Source of the DNA: Halopseudomonas oceani | GTDB lineage: Bacteria > Pseudomonadota > Gammaproteobacteria > Pseudomonadales > Pseudomonadaceae | Reading direction: 5' to 3' | DNA: 64,000 nt | Assembly (NCBI RefSeq): GCF_002903165.1 | Contig: NZ_PPSK01000012.1 | Location: 62,001-126,000, forward strand | Part shown: one piece after another, positions 1-8,345 of the stretch | How positions within the stretch are numbered: the stretch's first letter is position 1 | Layout of the letters: each line of letters starts with the position of its first letter | The notes under the pieces: model-generated | The model's database searches: none | What the model was told of the DNA's origin: nothing | The model's input: the letters and a program-made list of their open reading frames with translations, nothing else | Translations under genes and position numbers: made by a program

Positions 1-1
1 G

Positions 2-466
2 CCCAGCGCTGAGGATCTGGCTGAGATCGCTATCCAGAGTGCTCGCTCGGCAGAGGCCTTCGGCATCCCGGCGCGGGTGGCAATGATCAGCTACTCGACC
101 GGCCGCTCCGGCAGTGGCAGCGAGGTGGAAAAGGTTCGCGAAGCCACCCGACTGGCCCGCGAGCGCGAGCCCGGGCTGTTGCTTGACGGCCCGCTCCAGT
201 ATGATGCGGCCGCCATCGCCAGCGTCGGTCGCCAGAAAGCGCCAGACAGCCCGGTGGCCGGTCAGGCAACGGTCTTTGTGTTCCCTGACCTGAACACCGG
301 CAACACCACCTACAAGGCGGTGCAGCGCAGTGCCAACGTGGTCAGCGTCGGCCCTATGCTGCAAGGCCTGCGCAAGCCGGTGAACGACCTGTCACGCGGC
401 GCGCTGGTCGACGATATCGTCTATACCATTGCGTTAACCGCGATCCAGGCCTACAACAACGAATAA
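2..466 (+). CDS. pta: Phosphate acetyltransferase, C-terminal part (partial)
   Basis: The reading frame is open from the left edge, so this is the 3' end of a gene that starts outside the window; about 154 residues are visible. The segment with [26 protein letters not shown], and [21 protein letters not shown] is the characteristic C-terminal catalytic domain of phosphotransacetylase, which interconverts acetyl-CoA and acetyl phosphate in the cytoplasm. [25 protein letters not shown] is the usual end of the family. An upstream ackA would be expected from common gene order but lies outside the window. The next gene follows after 46 bases on the same strand but is unrelated in function. Confidence 0.93.
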   Translation, partial: PSAEDLAEIAIQSARSAEAFGIPARVAMISYSTGRSGSGSEVEKVREATRLAREREPGLLLDGPLQYDAAAIASVGRQKAPDSPVAGQATVFVFPDLNTGNTTYKAVQRSANVVSVGPMLQGLRKPVNDLSRGALVDDIVYTIALTAIQAYNNE

Positions 467-512
467 CCAATAATACTGCCGCCTGCAAGCGGCCCCTGGA
501 TGAGCCAACCCC

Positions 513-1433
513 ATGCTGTCGTTTCTGCCTGCTTCCGTGCGCGGTATCATTGCTACCCTGCTGCTGGTGCTGAACACCCTGATCCACGCGCCGATTCTGT
601 TCGTCTTCGCCCTGATCAAGCTGCTGCCGATACCCGCGCTGCGCACCTTCTGCACCCGGGTGATGATCCGCGTCGCCGAATTCTGGATCACCTGTAACAG
701 CGGCTGGATGGCGCTCAGTGGGCGCACCCGCTGGGATATCGAGGGGCTGGAGCGGCTCGACTACAACGGCTGGTACCTGGTCACCAGCAACCACCAGAGC
801 TGGGTCGACATTCTGGCCCTGCAGCACGTACTCAACCGCCACATGCCAATGCTCAAGTTCTTCCTCAAGCAGGAGCTGATCTGGGTACCCGTCATTGGCC
901 TGTGCTGGTGGGCGCTCGACTTCCCGTTCATGAAACGCTACAGCAAGGCCTATCTGGCCAAGCACCCGGAGAAAGCCGGACAGGATCTGGCAACCACCCG
1001 TAAGGCTTGCGAAAAGTTCAAATCCACCCCGGTGGCGGTCTTCAACTTCCTCGAAGGCACCCGCCTGACGCCGGCCAAGCACCAGCAACAGCAGTCACCG
1101 TTCAAGTACCTGCTCAAACCCAAGTCCGGTGGCATCGCATTCGTTCTGGATGCCATGGGTGAGCACCTGCGCTCACTGCTGGATATCACCATTCACTATC
1201 CCGATGGCAACCCGAGCTTCTGGGACCTGCTGTGCGGAAAGGTCAGGCACGTGGTCATGCATCTTGAACTCAAGCCGATTCCGGCGGCATTCCTCGGCCG
1301 CAATTACCAGGAGGACGAAGCGTTCCGCGGCGAGTTCCAGGCTTGGGTCAATCAGCTGTGGCTCGACAAGGATGCCCACTTGGCGCGCCTGCACCAGCAG
1401 TACCCGACGCCGATGGATCGCTCGAGCCGCTGA
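513..1433 (+). CDS. YihG-type 1-acyl-glycerol-3-phosphate acyltransferase family protein
   Basis: A 306-residue inner-membrane lysophospholipid acyltransferase. Two hydrophobic segments occupy about residues 8-40. The PlsC-type catalytic motif H-x4-D is present as NHQSWVD (H94, D99), with the acceptor-binding FLEGTR block at 179-184. The stretch WALDFPFMKRYSKAYLAKHPE is typical of the E. coli YihG subfamily, which is about the same length, rather than of the shorter housekeeping PlsC. The likely job is transfer of an acyl chain to the sn-2 position of lysophosphatidate or a related lysolipid. The ATG at 513 has GGATGAG upstream. It could be co-transcribed with pta but nothing shows a functional link. 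Confidence 0.85.
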   Translation: MLSFLPASVRGIIATLLLVLNTLIHAPILFVFALIKLLPIPALRTFCTRVMIRVAEFWITCNSGWMALSGRTRWDIEGLERLDYNGWYLVTSNHQSWVDILALQHVLNRHMPMLKFFLKQELIWVPVIGLCWWALDFPFMKRYSKAYLAKHPEKAGQDLATTRKACEKFKSTPVAVFNFLEGTRLTPAKHQQQQSPFKYLLKPKSGGIAFVLDAMGEHLRSLLDITIHYPDGNPSFWDLLCGKVRHVVMHLELKPIPAAFLGRNYQEDEAFRGEFQAWVNQLWLDKDAHLARLHQQYPTPMDRSSR

Positions 1434-1655
1434 GCTGTAAGGGTAATTAGTTGGTTCATTAAAGATTGCTGGGGTAGACATTCAGCCATTGCGCTGGCGC
1501 CGAATCAGCTTTTCGCCTCCACGGCGAGCCAAGGGGGGCTGCTTGCCCGCGTAAACGGGACGAACCGCAAGTGCACACTTCACCGCCTGATCATCAGGCA
1601 GACCTTCTTGGCGCAACAACCAAGCACCTCCATTCCTGCCGGATCAGAATCACAA
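1434..1655. other. Intergenic region with palindrome and dispersed element
   Basis: About 220 bases between two convergent genes with no plausible ORF. It holds a perfect 15-base palindrome GCCTGATCATCAGGC at 1585-1599 and, on the minus strand at 1528-1580, a copy of an element that recurs at 29258-29311. No promoter was recognised. Confidence 0.5.
1528..1580 (-). repeat. Dispersed 53-bp element, copy A
   Basis: Read on the minus strand this shares with 29258-29311 the identical 14-base core TTCGTCCCGTTTAC, followed by a CGGGC-AG-AGC pattern, and AAGTGT at the 5' end and TTGGC at the 3' end. CCCG and CGGG can pair as a short hairpin. Both copies start roughly 70 bases beyond a rho-independent terminator and are read in the same direction as the terminated gene. 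Function unknown. Confidence 0.5.
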
Positions 1656-1687
1656 AAAAGGCCAACCGGTTACCCGGTTGGCCTTTT
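1654..1687 (-). terminator. Rho-independent terminator of the OmpA-like lipoprotein gene
   Basis: A perfect 14-bp stem (1656-1669 with 1674-1687), loop TTAC. Read on the minus strand it ends in a run of six T; read on the plus strand it ends in TTTT. It therefore probably works in both directions between the two convergent genes. Confidence 0.85.
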
Positions 1688-1703
1688 GGCTCGCCTGCAG
1701 TGA

Positions 1704-2357
1704 TCAAAGCTGACGCAGGGTGATCTCGACGCGGCGGTTCTGAGCACGACCGGCTTCAGTCTCGTTGCTGGCGATCGGCTGGCTCGGGCCAACACCGGCG
1801 CTGCTGATGCGTGCGCCACTGACGCCTTGGCCGGCAAGATAGGACGCGACACTGGCTGCGCGCTCACGCGACAGGCGCATGTTCAGCTCCATGGAGCCGG
1901 TGCTGTCGGTATGACCAACGATGTTGATACCGTTCTGGTCGAACTCCTTGAACACCTTGACCAGCGAATTCAACGTCGGATAGAAGCTGCTGGAGATGTC
2001 GGACGAGCCTGATGCAAAGGTAATGTTGCCTGGCATGACCAGCTGCAGGGTATCGCCGTTGCGGATGACCTGCACGCCAGTGCCAGTCAGCTCTTGGCGC
2101 AGGCGCTGTTCCTGCTTGTCGACGTAGTAGCCATAACCGCCGCCAGCTGCGCCGCCAACGGCTGCACCGATCAGCGCACCCTTGGCACGATCATCGCTGC
2201 TTGAGGTGGCGGCGCCAATGGCCGCGCCAGTCAGTGCACCAATCCCGCCGTAAACCGCAGACTTGCCAGCCTGCTGTTCGCCGGTGTAGGGGTTGTTGGT
2301 ACACCCGGCAATCATCAGTGCACAGGCACCCGCAATAATCAAACCTTGGCTTTTCAT
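1704..2357 (-). CDS. OmpA-family lipoprotein (YiaD-like) with glycine-zipper segment
   Basis: A 217-residue outer-membrane lipoprotein. The signal peptide ends in MIAGC, so C19 is the likely lipidated residue. A glycine/alanine-rich zipper segment (GGIGALTGAAIGAATSS, then AAVGGAAGGGYGYYVD) spans about residues 37-85. The C-terminal OmpA-like peptidoglycan-binding domain covers about 100-217, with GHTDSTGS and the arginine-rich LSRERAASVASYL and NRRVEITL signatures. The start at 2357 is chosen over the upstream in-frame start because it gives the lipoprotein signal and has GGGAAT a few bases before it. It probably tethers the outer membrane to peptidoglycan. The metallo-hydrolase gene ends 66 bases upstream on the same strand. 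Confidence 0.9.
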   Translation of the reverse strand: MKSQGLIIAGACALMIAGCTNNPYTGEQQAGKSAVYGGIGALTGAAIGAATSSSDDRAKGALIGAAVGGAAGGGYGYYVDKQEQRLRQELTGTGVQVIRNGDTLQLVMPGNITFASGSSDISSSFYPTLNSLVKVFKEFDQNGINIVGHTDSTGSMELNMRLSRERAASVASYLAGQGVSGARISSAGVGPSQPIASNETEAGRAQNRRVEITLRQL

Positions 2358-2423
2358 AGTAATTCCCTTGTTCTGGTTGGTTCTGTCTCTCGCCCGACCC
2401 CAAGGCCAAGCCAGACGCGGCAC

Positions 2424-3065
2424 TCAGCCGCGAATAAATGGATTCTCGCGAATCTCATCTCCGATGCGGGTATCCGGCCCGTGCCCGGTCACCACAATCG
2501 CATCCTCATCAAGCGTATAGAGTCGTTCGCGAATCGATCGTTCAATCTGACGATAGTCCCCACCCCACAGATCGGTGCGCCCGATACCACGGCGAAACAG
2601 GGTATCACCAGCAATGAGCAGCTTGCCCTCGGGGAACCAGAAACTCATCGAACCCGGCGTATGACCCGGCGTGTGCAACGCAACCCCACACCCGCAGGCC
2701 AGCTCCTCGTCATCCTGCAACCACTGGTCCGGCGCCGGGGCCGGTTTGTAGGGGATACCGAACATCTTGCACTGCATCTCCAGACCGTCCCAGAGAAACT
2801 GATCTTCCTTGTGCAGGTGCAGCGTAGCACCGGTCAGCTTCTTCAGTTCACCGGACGCCAGAAAGTGGTCCAGATGAGCATGGGTATGAATGATGCTGAC
2901 CAGCTTGAGCCCAAGCTCATTGAGGCGTTTGACGATAAATTCATGGTCCCCGCCCGGATCCACCACAATCGCCTTTTTGCTGACCGGATCACCAATCAGC
3001 GTGCAGTTACACTGCAATGGGCCAACAGGGAACGTTTCGCGAATCAGGGTGGGCGTTTGCGTCAT
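2424..3065 (-). CDS. Metallo-beta-lactamase-fold hydrolase, glyoxalase II-like (YcbL type)
   Basis: A 213-residue cytoplasmic hydrolase. The zinc-binding motif HTHAHLDH is at residues 60-67 (H62, H64, D66, H67), and further ligands lie in HTPGHTPGS and IAGDTLF; VVTGHGPDT carries the last histidine. Length and motif order fit the short YcbL-like group of hydroxyacylglutathione hydrolases, which lack the C-terminal glutathione-binding domain of classical GloB. The substrate is therefore likely an acyl-glutathione-type thioester but is not proven. Start taken at 3065, where homology to the family (PVGPLQCNCTLIGD) begins shortly after. Confidence 0.85.
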   Translation of the reverse strand: MTQTPTLIRETFPVGPLQCNCTLIGDPVSKKAIVVDPGGDHEFIVKRLNELGLKLVSIIHTHAHLDHFLASGELKKLTGATLHLHKEDQFLWDGLEMQCKMFGIPYKPAPAPDQWLQDDEELACGCGVALHTPGHTPGSMSFWFPEGKLLIAGDTLFRRGIGRTDLWGGDYRQIERSIRERLYTLDEDAIVVTGHGPDTRIGDEIRENPFIRG

Positions 3066-3183
3066 CTTGCTTCCAGCATCAAAAAATCGGCCAAGCTGCA
3101 CTGACAGTGCCAGCTTGGGGTTCAAGACCCAGAGTATAGGTAGGCAGGCCGCAGGAGGCCAGCCGCGGATGGATCACCCGAGG

Positions 3184-5460
3184 CTAACTGCAGTCCCCTG
3201 TCTGGCCATTTTCGATCCTGCGCATCACCCATCCGTCAAAGTCCGGCGCCGGCATCGGCGGCGAGAACAGGTAGCCCTGGGCCTGATCACACCCGAGTAA
3301 GCGCAGGGTATCGAAGGTCTCGCTATCCTCAATCCCCTCAGCAGTCGTTTTCAGCCCCAGGCTGGACGCCATCTGCACCACCGCCTGGACGATGGCCGCG
3401 TTCTGCGAGTTGAGTGCCACATCCCGCACAAACGACTGATCAACCTTCAGCTTGTCGACCATAAAACGCTGCAGGTAGGTCAGGTTTGAATAACCGGTAC
3501 CAAAATCATCGATCGCCAGCCGCACACCCAGCCGGCGCAGGCGGGCCAGCAGGTCGACAAACTGCTCAGGCTGGTTGATCAGCGCCGACTCGGTGATCTC
3601 CAGCTCGAGCAGATTCGCCGGTGCCTGATGGACCGCGAGGCTGCGCGCAAGAACCTGATCAAGGTCGCCGCGCCCAAACTGCTTGGCAGAAACGTTGATC
3701 GCCAGCGTCAACTCGCCAAGCACTGGTTGACCAACCCAGCCGGCAAGCAACGCACAAGCCTGATCAATCACCCAGCCGCCAATCTCGACAATCAGCCCCG
3801 CCTTCTCGGCAATCGGGATAAATACACCTGGCGAGACAAAACCACGTACCGGATGCAACCAGCGAATCAGCGCCTCAGCACCCACCACCCTGCCGCTCTG
3901 CATGTCCAGGATGGGCTGCAGATACAACACAAACTCGTTGCGTTGCACCGCCCCATGCAGCTCACTGGTCAACAGAATTTCCTCGTGCAGCTGCCCATCC
4001 ATGTCGCTGTCGAAGAAGCGAATCATGTTCTGCCCCGCATCCTTGGCGCTCTTGACTGCCAGACTGGCCTGCTTGAGCAGGCGCTCAAAGCTGTCACCAT
4101 TGCTCGGGTAGAGCGCAACGCCGATAGACACCGTGATATTCAGGTCGATACCTGCCAGTTGATAGCCTTCGCCAGCGCGCTGTAACAACCTAGAGGCAAT
4201 CGCACTGGCGCTGGCAGGCCCGTCTTGCAGCGGCAGCAAAAGCAGAAACTCGTCGCGCGAGATACGCGCCAGCGAGGGGTTGCCGTTGCTGACCTCGGCC
4301 ATGCGCGCAGCCAATTGGCTCAGCAACTCATCCCCCTTGGTGTAGCCAAAGGCATCATTGATGCTGGAGAAGCGATCAATATTAATCAGTATCAGGGCAT
4401 GCCCGCGTCCGTCGCGCAGCGATACACTGGCGAGCTGCTCGATGCCAAAACGGTTAAGCGTACCGGTCAGGTGATCATGGGTTGCCTGTTGAATCAGGCG
4501 CTGTTCGGCCTCGCGAATATCGGTCTCGTCAGAGAGCACCAGTTGAATCGCCACGCGACCGTCCCACTCGGTCAGCCAGCCAGTCATGCGCAGTTGCAAT
4601 ATCCTGCCAGCGGGGCCGGTGACAGTCTGCACCCAGGACAGCGTTTCCGCGTCGCCATTGCGCAGCTCGGCCAGTCGCTCCGCGAACAGTTGACGATCAA
4701 AGTCCTTCAGCGCGAGCTGCTCCCAGTTGGGTGGAATCTCAGCGGAGGTTTTCAAGCCGAACAGACGCAAGGCCGCGGGATTGGCGTAGACGAAGCGGTC
4801 ACCCTGCAAGACGACAACGCCCTGATGCGAACTATCGGTCAGGCGCATAAAGCGCGAACTGAGACGCTCGGCCTGCTGCGCCGAACGATCAACACAGGCA
4901 TAAAGCAACGCCAGCCCCATCAGCAAACGGATCAAGGCGACGATCTGAGCCTGCAGCGGATGAGACTCAACGCCCCAGATCGGGGAAATCCACCAGCACA
5001 GTGCATTGAGCAGCAGCAGCCCGCTGGCCAGCTTTTCTGCCGGGGGACCACTGCGTAGCTGCTGGGCGACAAACAGCGCCGTGACCGAGAACATTAACGC
5101 GATGGTGAACACCGCCATGCGCGGCGACCAGAGCAGCGCCAGCATCAGCACCACAAACATGATGACGCCCGACAGCACAAAGTAGCGCAGGGGATAGGTT
5201 GCTCCCCGCATCAGCGAGGCACCGTACATCAGAAACAACATGCTCAACACAATGTGAGCACACCAGCCCACGCCGCCCAACCAGCGCAGCGGCGTATCAC
5301 TGTAATAGAGCAGAGTAGTGGGTACCCAGAGCGCACCGGTCATAAAGAACAGGCCGATCCAGCGGGTAAAAGGCTGTCCCTTGTCCCGCTGCCAGGCAAG
5401 AAGCAGCGCTGCGCCAACTGACAGATTGACGGCCATTGAGTACAGCATGAATAACTGCAT
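3184..5460 (-). CDS. Membrane-bound PAS-GGDEF-EAL protein, probable c-di-GMP phosphodiesterase
   Basis: About 758 residues. The N-terminal ~190 residues form several hydrophobic helices (a 7TM-like sensor), followed by a PAS-like region near 200-310, a GGDEF domain near 325-490 and an EAL domain near 505-750. The GGDEF signature is degenerate: RISRDEFLLLL has SRDEF in place of GGDEF, and no RxxD inhibitory site is seen. The EAL side looks intact: GAEALIRWLHP, INVSAKQF, EITES, DDFGTGYSNL, KVDQSFV, TTAEGIED and QGYLFSPP. The protein should therefore hydrolyse c-di-GMP at the inner membrane, with the GGDEF domain perhaps serving as a GTP sensor. Start chosen at 5460 (MQLFMLYS, start of the first helix); 5490 is an alternative. 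Confidence 0.85.
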   Translation of the reverse strand: MQLFMLYSMAVNLSVGAALLLAWQRDKGQPFTRWIGLFFMTGALWVPTTLLYYSDTPLRWLGGVGWCAHIVLSMLFLMYGASLMRGATYPLRYFVLSGVIMFVVLMLALLWSPRMAVFTIALMFSVTALFVAQQLRSGPPAEKLASGLLLLNALCWWISPIWGVESHPLQAQIVALIRLLMGLALLYACVDRSAQQAERLSSRFMRLTDSSHQGVVVLQGDRFVYANPAALRLFGLKTSAEIPPNWEQLALKDFDRQLFAERLAELRNGDAETLSWVQTVTGPAGRILQLRMTGWLTEWDGRVAIQLVLSDETDIREAEQRLIQQATHDHLTGTLNRFGIEQLASVSLRDGRGHALILINIDRFSSINDAFGYTKGDELLSQLAARMAEVSNGNPSLARISRDEFLLLLPLQDGPASASAIASRLLQRAGEGYQLAGIDLNITVSIGVALYPSNGDSFERLLKQASLAVKSAKDAGQNMIRFFDSDMDGQLHEEILLTSELHGAVQRNEFVLYLQPILDMQSGRVVGAEALIRWLHPVRGFVSPGVFIPIAEKAGLIVEIGGWVIDQACALLAGWVGQPVLGELTLAINVSAKQFGRGDLDQVLARSLAVHQAPANLLELEITESALINQPEQFVDLLARLRRLGVRLAIDDFGTGYSNLTYLQRFMVDKLKVDQSFVRDVALNSQNAAIVQAVVQMASSLGLKTTAEGIEDSETFDTLRLLGCDQAQGYLFSPPMPAPDFDGWVMRRIENGQTGDCS

Positions 5461-5874
5461 TGAACTGCTCCCTGAGTTGTGCGCCTGCACACCGCATCCT
5501 TTAGATAGAATGCGTTCTCACCGGGATACGTTTCAAGATATATAGCATTCGCCGCGGCATTCTTCACCGCAAACGGACATCACCGTGCACACCCTCATAC
5601 CAGGGCTGAACGCCGCAAGCCACTGATTGTCGGCCATTGGACCACCGCCACATTGACTAGTCGGCATTACCGCCTGGCAGTCAGTTGCCGGAAACTCCCT
5701 GTACCAGCATCGCCCACCCGGCAGCAGAAGGCTGCCTGTCAGCGGGCTTCAAGCGCAACACAACAACCGGTCGTTAAACCGGCAGCAACGGAAGTCCGCA
5801 TGGGATACAGGAAGATTTATTCACCGGCGCCAAATGGCTATCAGGGCAAGGCCAGATGCAGTTGGTTTGCTCCG
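5461..5874. other. Intergenic gap, about 410 bases
   Basis: Lies upstream of the EAL gene (minus strand) and downstream of the GFA gene (minus strand). No convincing ORF, terminator or RNA was recognised; it presumably contains the promoter of the EAL gene near 5500-5560, which is locally AT-richer. Confidence 0.4.
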
Positions 5875-6243
5875 TCAGGCGTCGCGCTGAAAACGCTGCT
5901 GCACGGCAAAGGGAGGTAGCCACGCCTCACGGCGACAGCTCCACAGCTCGTAGCTGGGGATAAACTGATCCGGCTCATCCAGCGCGCCCAAATGCACCTC
6001 CATCTCGTCGCCGCTACGTGAATAGACCGACGACCCACAGAGCGGACAGAAATGCCGTCCGGCATATTCCGCGGTCTGCCCCGCTATCTCGACCGCCGCC
6101 AACACGAAGATCGCCGAAGCGTGAAACAGCGCACCGTGGTGCTTGCGACAATCCAGGCAATGGCAGATGCCAACGCGCAACGGCTGGCCTTCAGCCCGCA
6201 GACGGACCGCCCCACACAGGCAGCCTCCCAACACTGTAGTCAT
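5875..6243 (-). CDS. GFA-family (Mss4-like, zinc-binding) protein
   Basis: A 122-residue small cytoplasmic protein of the glutathione-dependent formaldehyde-activating (GFA) family. The zinc ligands are visible as GGCLCGAVR near the N terminus, CHCLDCRK near residues 28-35 and FCPLCGSSVY near 65-74. The family includes centromere-free single-domain proteins of mostly unknown substrate; only a few members act on S-hydroxymethylglutathione. GGAGA lies about 8 bases before the ATG. It shares orientation with the DJ-1/PfpI gene 69 bases upstream and could form a two-gene unit with it. Confidence 0.85.
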   Translation of the reverse strand: MTTVLGGCLCGAVRLRAEGQPLRVGICHCLDCRKHHGALFHASAIFVLAAVEIAGQTAEYAGRHFCPLCGSSVYSRSGDEMEVHLGALDEPDQFIPSYELWSCRREAWLPPFAVQQRFQRDA

Positions 6244-6312
6244 CGTTCTTTCTCCGCTTCGGCCTGGCTTCGCTGGCCATCCTGCGTCCAGGGTGAAGTC
6301 CGCGCAAGCGTA

Positions 6313-6909
6313 TCAACCCACAGACTGAATCCGGCAAAGGACCTGCTCAACAAAATCCGTCTTCTCTCCGACCGGCGCTACATAGTGAACCGCCTGTTCC
6401 ACGGCCGCCTGCCCGGCCAACCGCCAGACCAGCCAGGCCGCCAGATACACAGACGCCAGGCAGCCGCCAGCCGTTGCGATATTGCCCTGCTGATAGAACG
6501 GTTGCTCCAGCACATCCACGCCCGCATCGACCAGCCAGGGGCACGTGGTCAGATCAGTGCAGGCAGGGACACCCTCCAGCACACCCAGCCTGGCCAACAG
6601 CAGTGCCCCGGAGCACTGCGCCGCTACCAACTGGCGCGCCGGGTCCAGCGCCAGCTGCGCCATCAACCCGTCATTCTCGGCTATCTGGCGGGTCTGCAGG
6701 CCACTACCAATCAGCACCGCGTCGGCACTGCACGCTTGGGCCAGAGTGGCTTGGCGGTCAACAACCAGCCCGTTCATCGAACAGGGGCGCTCGCTTGGGC
6801 TGGCAATAGTCACGCGCCAGCCCTCAAGACGGACACGATTGAGAATGCCATAGGCAATAAAGGAGTCGAGTTCGTTGAACCCTTCGAACGTGAGAATACT
6901 GATGTGCAC
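6313..6909 (-). CDS. DJ-1/PfpI family protein
   Basis: A 198-residue class I glutamine-amidotransferase-like protein. The nucleophile elbow is AAQCSGALLLARLG, with the cysteine near residue 100, and the start MHISILTFEGFNELDSFIAYGIL is typical of the family, including the glutamate that activates the cysteine. Members act as deglycases, amide or isocyanide hydratases or chaperones; the ThiJ/isonitrile-hydratase-like subgroup is the closest by eye, but the substrate is not assigned. Translation appears to start at GTG (6909) with GAGGG about 10 bases upstream. It is divergent from the MocR-type regulator at 6987 and shares its control region, so it is a likely target of that regulator. Confidence 0.85.
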   Translation of the reverse strand: MHISILTFEGFNELDSFIAYGILNRVRLEGWRVTIASPSERPCSMNGLVVDRQATLAQACSADAVLIGSGLQTRQIAENDGLMAQLALDPARQLVAAQCSGALLLARLGVLEGVPACTDLTTCPWLVDAGVDVLEQPFYQQGNIATAGGCLASVYLAAWLVWRLAGQAAVEQAVHYVAPVGEKTDFVEQVLCRIQSVG

Positions 6910-6964
6910 GGCGTTAAACCCTCTGATAACAAATCACTGTTGCCGGGCAGAATCAGATAGCAGA

Positions 6965-6990
6965 CCATGACAATCAATAAATTGTCATGG
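6965..6990. promoter_or_regulatory. Perfect 10-bp inverted repeat overlapping the regulator start codon
   Basis: CCATGACAAT and ATTGTCATGG are exact reverse complements separated by six bases (CAATAA). The ATG at 6987 of the MocR-type gene is inside the right arm. The position between the divergent DJ-1 and regulator genes suggests an operator for autoregulation and for control of the DJ-1 gene. No Shine-Dalgarno sequence is visible before either ATG 6987 or ATG 6999. Confidence 0.6.
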
Positions 6991-8345
6991 ATACACCAAT
7001 GCCAGCGCCGCGCTACAAGCAACTGGTTGACCGCTTCGCCGAACAGATACGCTCCGGCGCACTGCCCCCGGGCACACGCTTGCCGACCCACCGCACCCTG
7101 GCGAAAGAAGAGCATCTGGCACTCGCTACCGCGTCACGAGTGTACGCAGAGCTGGAATCAATGGGACTGATCAGCGCCGAGGTCGGGCGCGGCACCTTTG
7201 TTCGCGAAACCCGTGTTTCTCCAGGACAGGGTATCGATCAGAGCCCGACAGCACCGGACATGCTCGACCTCAATTTCAACCATCCCGAACTGCCGGAGCA
7301 AACGGAGCTGCTGCGCACCGCGTTACGCCAGCTTGCAGCGTCAGGCGATCTGGACGCGCTGTTGCACTATCAACCGCACGCCGGACGGCCGCACGAGCGG
7401 GCCATTGTTGCCGAGCACCTGAGTACGCGAGGGCTGGCGGTAACGGCAGAACAACTGATGCTGGTCAGCGGCGCCCAGCATGGTCTCGCGGTAGCCCTGA
7501 TGAGTACGCTGCGCGCTGGTGATGTGATTGCGGCGGATGCCCTGACCTACCCCGGATTCAAGGCCATCGCACAATTACTGCATCTGGAGGTGCTGGCAAT
7601 CCCGGCAGGCAAGGCAGGGCCGGACCTGATGGCGCTCGACGCGCTATGCCAACATCGCAAGATACGTGCGCTGTACTGCATGCCCACTCTGCACAACCCG
7701 CTCGGCTGGGTCATGCCCCGTGCGCAGCGAAAAAAACTGGCAGCTCTGGCGCGTCAGCACGATCTGCTGCTGATCGAAGACGCCGCTTACGCCTTTCTTG
7801 CTGATGCCCCGCCGCCGCCCCTCTACAACTTCGCACCGGAGCGTACCCTCTACGTATCGGGCTTTTCCAAAAGCGTCGCCACCGGCCTACGGGTGGGCTA
7901 TCTGGTTGCCCCTATCAACCGGGTTGCCAGCCTGCAACGCACGATTAGAGCGACAACCTGGAATACCCCGGCACTGCTGACCCGCATTACCTGCAGCTGG
8001 ATCAGCGACGGCACCGTGCAGCAGTTGGAACAGCAAAAGCGCAGCGATGCCGCAGCCCGGCAACAGCTCGCTCGCCGAGTGCTACACGGACTCCCCTGGC
8101 AAGGCCATCCCAATGCCTACTTTCTCTGGTTGCGGCTGCCAGCGACGGTACGCGCTGAGCAGGTGGTCTCCGCACTCCTGCAGCGCAACGTGTCCGTATC
8201 CAGCGCTGCCCCCTTCGTGGTGGGTGAACACACGCCGCAGGCGATCAGGCTGGCACTGGGCTCATTGGATATCACCCGTCTTGAGTCAGCGCTCTATCAG
8301 GTCAGAGCGGTGCTCGAAGCGGCCGAATGTGGTGCTCTCGGCTAA
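6987..8345 (+). CDS. MocR/PdxR-type regulator: GntR winged helix fused to aminotransferase fold
   Basis: A 452-residue transcription factor. Residues about 5-75 are a GntR winged helix-turn-helix (LVDRFAEQIRSGALPPGTRLPTHRTLAKEEHLALATASRVYAELESMGL). The rest is a fold-type I aminotransferase-like domain with PLP-binding features: LMLVSGAQHGL, IEDAAYAF and the lysine in VSGFSKSVATGLRVGYL. Members sense PLP or an amino-acid/amine external aldimine. The gene is divergent from the DJ-1/PfpI gene with a strong palindrome between them. An alternative start is ATG 6999. Its 3' end overlaps the convergent nitrilase gene by four bases. Confidence 0.9.
   Translation: MDTPMPAPRYKQLVDRFAEQIRSGALPPGTRLPTHRTLAKEEHLALATASRVYAELESMGLISAEVGRGTFVRETRVSPGQGIDQSPTAPDMLDLNFNHPELPEQTELLRTALRQLAASGDLDALLHYQPHAGRPHERAIVAEHLSTRGLAVTAEQLMLVSGAQHGLAVALMSTLRAGDVIAADALTYPGFKAIAQLLHLEVLAIPAGKAGPDLMALDALCQHRKIRALYCMPTLHNPLGWVMPRAQRKKLAALARQHDLLLIEDAAYAFLADAPPPPLYNFAPERTLYVSGFSKSVATGLRVGYLVAPINRVASLQRTIRATTWNTPALLTRITCSWISDGTVQQLEQQKRSDAAARQQLARRVLHGLPWQGHPNAYFLWLRLPATVRAEQVVSALLQRNVSVSSAAPFVVGEHTPQAIRLALGSLDITRLESALYQVRAVLEAAECGALG

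Noticed and set aside
1543-1570. CRISPR repeat-like segment (GCCCGCGTAAACGGGACGAACCG resembles a type I-E repeat in outline)
   Set aside because: It occurs once, no second repeat follows at about 60-base spacing, and no cas gene is in the window. It is part of the dispersed 53-base element.
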